NCBI GenBank assembly: GCA_905182165.1
Contig: CAJJAK010000011.1
Coordinates: 62,001-126,000 of the forward strand
Reading direction: 5' to 3'
Length of the DNA: 64,000 nt
DNA from: an uncultured Paracoccaceae bacterium
GTDB lineage: Bacteria; Pseudomonadota; Alphaproteobacteria; Rhodobacterales; Rhodobacteraceae
Part shown: positions 59,186-64,000 of the stretch, piece after piece
Position numbering within the stretch: position 1 is the first letter of the stretch
Layout of the letters: the number at the start of each line of letters is the position of its first letter
Translations under genes and position numbers: made by a program
The notes under the pieces: generated by a model
Database searches by the model: none
What the model saw: only the letters and a program-made list of their open reading frames with translations
What the model was told of the DNA's origin: nothing

Positions 59186-61724
59186 ATGGGTCAATTGATT
59201 GAAGACTATATTTATCTAAAAATTTCCTCAGACGTCAATCGGGATGTCTATGGAGCAAGAGCGAGACGTTTGTTTTTGTTGAAATCAATGGAGATGCCTG
59301 TTCCTGGAGCTGTTTTACTTTCGATAAGTGCTATCAAAAAGATTCAAAATGGCAAAAGATTGGATATTGAGGGCATCTTAGGGGAATTTCACTCTGATGA
59401 TATTTTTTCAGTCCGGGCAAGCCCAGAGCATTGGGATTGGGGTGGTCCTCCAACAATTTTAAATATCGGGTTAAATGACAAAAAATATAATGAGATCAAA
59501 CAAAAAATTGGTAATATTGAGGCAAGTAAATTATATTTGCGTTTTATCTTATCCTATTCAATTGATGTGATGCGTTTGGATGAAGAGATCTTTGATCAGG
59601 TTTTAAATAAAAATATTTCTGAAGAATCGATAAAAGAAGCTTTAACAATTTATGAAAAAGAAATGTTGGAACTATTTCCTCAAAATGCAAAAGATCAGTT
59701 GGAACAAGTTTTAAATTCTATGGTTAGAGCGTGGAATAGTACGACAGCGAGACTGTTACGACAGGTTCATAATGCACCAGAGAATGCTGGAGTGGGTTTT
59801 ATAATTCAACGGATGGCTATGGGGTTGGGAAAAACTGAAAGTGGTTCTGGAGTGGTGCAATTTGTGAGTCCCTTGGATGGAACCAAAAAGGTTACAGGAC
59901 GCTACTTGAGCCAATCACAAGGTAAAGATTCACTTAAAATAGAGAATTCACTTTTTTTAACAAAAGATAATCGAGGTAAGTCCTTAGAAGAGCACTTACC
60001 TGAAATTTTTAAAAAACTTTGTGAATTTGGAAAGGAAGCGAGGATCAAGACAAGAGATGAGCTTGAGCTTGACTTTACGATTGAAGATGAAAAATTATGG
60101 CTTTTAGATGCAGCCCCAGCAAGAAGATCGGCAAGGGCTGCCATAAAAATTGTTGTTGATTTAGTTTTTGATGGTATTTTTGATAAAAGAGTTGCCGTTA
60201 AAAAAATTGAACCTAAAACTATCACTGAATTATTGCATCCCCAACTATCTCCACTAGTTAGTTGTGATATTATGTGTACGGGGATAGCAGCAAGTCCTGG
60301 TGCTGCTACTGGAAAAATTGTATTTACTTCCACTGAGGCTCAAAGTCTTGCTCTTCAAGACATACCTACAATATTGGTAAAATTAGAGACTGGACCTGAA
60401 GATATAAGAGGTATGCACTTTACAAAAGGAGTATTGACAGAGCGAGGTGGAATGACAAGCCACGCGGCTGTTACTGCAAGGGGGTTAGGCCTCCCCTGTA
60501 TAGTTGGTGCAAATTCTTTAAAAATTGATTCTAAGAATAAAAAAATAAAAATACCAGATGGCAGAGTTTTTAATGAATTGGATTTTATAACCATAGATGG
60601 TGCATCTGGAAAAGTAATCTCTGGGGAAATGGAGTTAGTGGAACCAGCTTTTGATGAAGGGTTAAAAGATTTTCTAAATTGGTCGGAAGAAATCTCAGTT
60701 CTTGATGTTAGAGCCAATGCTGACACTCCCACAGATGCCAAATTAGCAAGGAAATTTGGAGCGAAGGGCATAGGTTTATGTAGAACAGAGCAGATGTTCT
60801 TCGAAAATGATCGTTTGTTGGTTATGAGAGAAATGATATTTGCCGATAGTCATAAAGATCGAAAAATTGCTTTAGATCGATTGCTGCCAATGCAAAGAGC
60901 AGATTTTGAAGAAATATTTCAGATCATGGATGGCTTGCCTGTATGTATTAGGTTGTTTGATCCACCTTTACATGAATTTTTACCTCGTGAGCGTCAGGAG
61001 ATGCTTGAGTTAGCGGAGGCTTTGGGCCTTCCAGTTAGTAAAATAATAGAGAGAACTAAAGAACTATCTGAATTTAACCCAATGTTAGGTATGCGTGGAG
61101 TAAGGTTGGGCATTACTTTGCCTGAAATTTATGAAATGCAAGCTAGAGCAATATTTGAAGCAGCCTGTCTTTGAGGAAAAATCTAATATTTTAATAAATA
61201 ATGAGATAATGATCCCTTTAGTTTCTGCTCAAAAAGAAGTGGAGTTGATATGGTCCTATGTTGAAAAGGTTGCTAATGATGTAAGGCAAGAAACAAATCA
61301 TTTTTTTAAGTATAAATTTGGTGTGATGGTTGAAACCCCTCGGGCGGCACTTCGAGCAGGTGATATAGCAAAATCTTCTTCTTTTATGAGCTTTGGCACA
61401 AATGATTTAACGCAAATGACCTATGGCCTTAGTAGAGATGATGCCGGACGTTTTATGCGCGATTATGTGGTTAAGGGTGTCTTTACAGAAGATCCATTTC
61501 ATACTTTGGACATTGATGGAGTAGGGGAACTATTATTACTAGCCCGTGATCGTGGGCGGAAAGAAAAATCAGATTTAATTTTATCAGTATGTGGAGAACA
61601 CGGTGGGGACCCCAGTTCTATAAAATTTTGTTGTAAAGAAAATTTTGATTACGTTTCGTGTTCACCGTATCGCGTGCCCGTGGCTATCGTAGCTGCAGCC
61701 CATTATGAACTTGAAAAAAACTAA
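59186..61724 (+). CDS. ppdK: Pyruvate, phosphate dikinase, short divergent N-terminus, frameshifted
   Basis: Interconverts pyruvate and phosphoenolpyruvate using ATP and Pi. The ATP-grasp domain is divergent (ARARRLFLLKSMEMPVPGAV, FSVRASPEHWDWGGPP, VGFIIQRMAMG). The phosphohistidine domain is standard: TERGGMTSHAAVTARGLGLP with the catalytic His, TIDGASGKV. The PEP domain has GIGLCRTEQMFF, FLPRERQEML, PMLGMRGVRLGI and the catalytic Cys in VCGEHGGDP. One break near 61165. About 846 aa against the usual 880-900, the loss being at the N-terminus. Position after glyS and before the SleB-type hydrolase is the known Rhodobacterales order. Confidence 0.92.
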
Positions 61725-61845
61725 ATTAGTTGTGTTTAATTCAAATTTTAAAATACACTTGATTGCTTGTGATTTATTGAATATCTAGACGGTCTTTGTA
61801 TGGTTTGAAGCTTTAGTGTTAGAAATTAAAATAAATTGAGTTTCG

Positions 61846-62520
61846 ATGTTTGAATTTATTAAATATTTTATGTTTTTGAGTGTCGCTATATCTTCTGCTG
61901 CATATGGAAACTCAAAAATAAATCTTAATGAACTGCCGTTTAATTCAGAGGTGGTAAAGTTAATTTCTTTTGAAAAATCAATTTTAAGTAACATTCCATA
62001 TTCACAACTTAAAAAAATTGGAACACCTGTAGGGTTAAATACTTTATTATTCTGGAAAAAAGCACAAAGTAATTTCAAATATTCTGATACCTACATCGCT
62101 AAAATGGTAACGCCAACTGGTGGTGAGGAATGGCGATGTTTGAGTGAAGCTCTTTATTTTGAGGCAAGGGGTGAAAGTATCATGGGTCAGTTTGCTGTTG
62201 CAGAGGTTATCCTGAATAGAGTTGATTCAAAAAGTTTTCCAAAAACAATTTGTAAAGTGGTCGCGCAAGGGACAAAAAAAGGACGTAAACATAATTGCCA
62301 GTTTTCTTATAATTGTGATGGATTAACTGAAAGAATAACAGAAAAAAGTGCTTTTAAGATTTCTCAAAAAGTTGCTAAAATCATGATGAACAATGAACCA
62401 CGTGCTATTACGTATGGTGCATTATACTATCATGCTAAATTTGTAAGACCGAAATGGTCTAGGCGTTTAAAAAGAACGGCAACAATAGGATTGCATCACT
62501 TTTATGCTGATAATCGATAA
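61846..62520 (+). CDS. SleB-type cell-wall hydrolase
   Basis: Periplasmic peptidoglycan hydrolase of the Hydrolase_2 (SleB) family. 224 aa, intact. N-terminal signal sequence (FIKYFMFLSVAISSAAYG, cut probably after AYG), an unconserved linker, then the catalytic domain: CLSEALYFEARGESIMGQFAV with the active-site Glu, VILNRVDSKSFPKTIC, CQFSYNCDG and TYGALYYHAKFVRPKWS. Such enzymes act as lytic transglycosylases in Alphaproteobacteria. The gene stands alone between ppdK (121 bp) and folB (80 bp). Confidence 0.9.
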   Translation: MFEFIKYFMFLSVAISSAAYGNSKINLNELPFNSEVVKLISFEKSILSNIPYSQLKKIGTPVGLNTLLFWKKAQSNFKYSDTYIAKMVTPTGGEEWRCLSEALYFEARGESIMGQFAVAEVILNRVDSKSFPKTICKVVAQGTKKGRKHNCQFSYNCDGLTERITEKSAFKISQKVAKIMMNNEPRAITYGALYYHAKFVRPKWSRRLKRTATIGLHHFYADNR

Positions 62521-62600
62521 TCAGTAAACAAAATTTCTGTTAACTTTTATATTTCTAAGCTAGATACTTTGAGTAGGTAGATCAATATTGCGAGGCTCTA

Positions 62601-63526
62601 GTGGAAAATAATGATATAGTCGCTTTTGGTGATTTATTGGACCGTTCGATTGCTAATAATGATAAAGAGTTTTTAGATCGAATTTCAGTAAGAGATTATA
62701 TCATCAAAGCTGAAATTGGTGCATTCCAATCCGAAAGAGGAAAAAAACAGAGATTAAGAATAAGTGTTGTTTTAGAAGTTCAGTTGAATGATAATAAAAA
62801 ATACGATGACGTAGATAAGATAATTTCTTATGATACTATAATAGAGGCAATCAATAAACAATTATCGATAGAGAGAATAAATCTTTTAGAAACTTTTTCG
62901 GAAAAAATTGCATCAGAGGTTTTGACAGATTTTCGAGCCAAAAGAGTATTTGTCAGGGTTGAAAAGTTGGATCGGATCCCTGGGGCTTTGGGGGTTGAAA
63001 TAGTTAGAGCTTCTAAAGCTATTGGTAGCTTTCAATCTAAAACTAAATTACAAGAGGCCCTGCTACTTCATCTGTTCCTCTTGTTGTATTAATTCCTAAT
63101 GACATAATTAATAGTGATAATTTACCTTTATGGTTGGATGGATTGGTGAAATCCAAAAAACCTGTTGTGATATGTGTTGAGGCTACGATTAACTTAAGTG
63201 TTTCTTCAGAAAACAAATTGGTTCAAAGACGAATTGACTTGTTGGAAATAGAGAAAAATGCTTGGTTATTGGCTGGAAAAGATGAGAGATGTGTCGTAAT
63301 CAATAGCAGAACTGAACTTGATTGGGCAATAAAAAGTGGGCAACTTTCAATTTGGGCTCCATCTAAAATAGTTTTAGATGCAGTTGATAAACCCTTAAGT
63401 ACTGATGCAATCGAACTGGCTAACTGGTTTTCTCAAAGTATATCTGATGCCAACATAAGTGTGCTTGGAAAAAAAATAATTAATGGATATGAAAACATCA
63501 AATCAATTACAGATTTTCCGTATTAA
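62601..63526 (+). CDS. folB: Dihydroneopterin aldolase with long C-terminal extension, frameshifted
   Basis: Cleaves dihydroneopterin in folate synthesis. GTG 62601 (GCGAGGC upstream) starts MENNDIVAFGDLLDRSI; the FolB domain (about residues 25-140) has ISVRDYIIKAEIGAFQSERG (catalytic Glu), DDVDKIISYDTII, LLETFSEKIASEVL and VEKLDRIPGALGVEI. A break near 63058 (CCTGCT) leads into PATSSVPLVVLIPNDIINS and a further 150 or so residues with no catalytic motif I know, ending TDFPY. About 308 aa, against some 120 for E. coli FolB; long forms of this size are what I recall from Rhodobacterales. Overlaps folP by one base (TAATG). Confidence 0.88.
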
Positions 63527-64000
63527 TGAGTAAAAATTACTACCGACCAATAGTATCCAATATGTTTTCAGCTAATGAAGGCGCATTTAGATTATCAGGT
63601 GGGTGGGCTTTTTTTGATAAAGTTGAAGTCATTAATCGAAATGAAAAGAGCAAAATTATATGCGCTAAAAATATCATGCAGAAAATGTGCTAAAGAATTG
63701 ACTGGTAAAAGACCAAATTTATTGAATTTTTCATTTTCATAACCCAAAATAATGGGTATTTTAAATATCACACCAGATAGTTTTTCAGATGGTGGACTAT
63801 TTGTAGATACTGATGTCGCATTGAATGAAGTTCATAAAATGATTGATTGTGGTGTATCTATTCTGGATATTGGTGGCGAAAGCACTCGGCCTGGAGCTGA
63901 AATACTTGGAGCAGCAGAGGAAATTGAGAGAATTTTACCAGTAATTAATAAAATTAGAACTTTGAATAGTACAATTCCAATATCCATTGATACGAGAAAA
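63526..64000 (+). CDS. folP: Dihydropteroate synthase, 3' partial, broken N-terminus
   Basis: Joins p-aminobenzoate to dihydropterin pyrophosphate. ATG 63526, MSKNYYRPIVSNMFSANEGA, FRLSGGWAFFDKVEVINR is an N-terminal extension before the barrel, as in Rhodobacterales proteins. The barrel begins KIMGILNITPDSFSDGGLF (about 63744) and continues GVSILDIGGESTRPGAE to SIDTRK at the window edge. Breaks: frame near 63680 (ending at TAA 63690-63692 as printed), and an in-frame TAA at 63736-63738 just before PKIMGILN. Both lie in the poorly conserved extension. The gene runs past base 64000. Together with folE2 and folB it covers three folate steps. Confidence 0.88.

Noticed and set aside
1..64000. Gene decay as in a symbiont or pathogen with many pseudogenes
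   Set aside because: The broken genes include ones no cell can lose, all conserved motifs survive, and breaks are mostly single-base. Sequence error explains them more simply.
1..64000. Programmed frameshifting or stop-codon recoding used widely
   Set aside because: Break sites share no slippery heptamer or downstream structure, and both internal stops are TAA, a codon that also ends ordinary genes here.

Overview
The window reads as a low-G+C (roughly 36% by eye) free-living marine alphaproteobacterium, most probably a Rhodobacterales-type or closely related lineage. The evidence is a circularly permuted two-piece tmRNA and several gene neighbourhoods that I recognise from that group: glyQ - DUF6446 - glyS - ppdK - SleB-type hydrolase; a long folB directly followed by folP; purL - bolA - grxD; DUF4164 - zapA divergent from tkt - gap - pgk - fbaB - ftsB - pdhA - pdhB - pdhC; and fumC near sspB. 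The placement below class level is inference.

Layout. 1-5.5 kb: a broken PcaF/PaaJ-like thiolase, the tRNA methyltransferase trmJ, haem A synthase ctaA, an M32 carboxypeptidase and an enoyl-CoA hydratase. 5.5-10.2 kb: a thioesterase followed by coxG-coxS-coxL-coxM, a form II (AYRGAGR) molybdenum hydroxylase cluster; the XdhC-type cofactor-insertion protein is at 35.9 kb. 10.4-12.4 kb: folE2 and cysE. 12.4-21.8 kb: a minus-strand block for pyruvate dehydrogenase, ftsB and lower glycolysis/transketolase. 22-26 kb: DUF4164-zapA, then grxD, bolA, purL. 26-30.4 kb: a LysR regulator divergent from a giant indolepyruvate:ferredoxin oxidoreductase. 30.4-36.8 kb: tusA, ccdA, a ribbon-helix-helix protein, fumC, sspB, two small membrane proteins, the tmRNA gene, glyoxalase I and xdhC. 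36.8-43 kb: a tight five-gene beta-oxidation operon. 43-46.3 kb: rpe and the 5-oxoprolinase genes pxpB-pxpC-pxpA. 46.3-52.3 kb: rpsF-rpsR-rplI facing away from fabD-fabG-acpP-fabF-mltG. 52.4-64 kb: trkH, a TPP enzyme, glycyl-tRNA synthetase, ppdK, a cell-wall hydrolase, folB and a partial folP.

Quality of the sequence. About half of the protein genes, including essential ones (acpP, glyQ, glyS, rplI, fabD, fabF, gap), are split by one-base insertions or deletions, and changing frame restores the conserved protein each time. This looks like consensus error in an uncorrected long-read assembly, not gene decay. I therefore give each gene its full corrected span and describe the breaks. Two places are more than indels: pxpC has its middle replaced by a piece of a DUF368 gene in opposite orientation, and the gap N-terminus is joined to a D-2-hydroxyacid dehydrogenase Rossmann motif. 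Both look like chimeric joins. Short G+C-rich patches inside coxL, pdhA, the fadB-like gene and fabF may be recombined or mixed-strain segments.

How the genes work together. The window carries central carbon flow (aldolase, GAPDH, PGK, transketolase, Rpe, PDH, fumarase, PPDK), fatty-acid synthesis and breakdown, folate synthesis (folE2, folB, folP), translation quality control (tmRNA plus SspB), cell division (ZapA, FtsB) and redox or cytochrome biogenesis (CtaA, CcdA, GrxD, BolA). I saw no CRISPR array, prophage, transposase, tRNA or rRNA gene. I found no convincing new defence or mobile system; the best leads are the regulatory and RNA signals listed in the findings. No gene-free stretch exceeds 300 bases.
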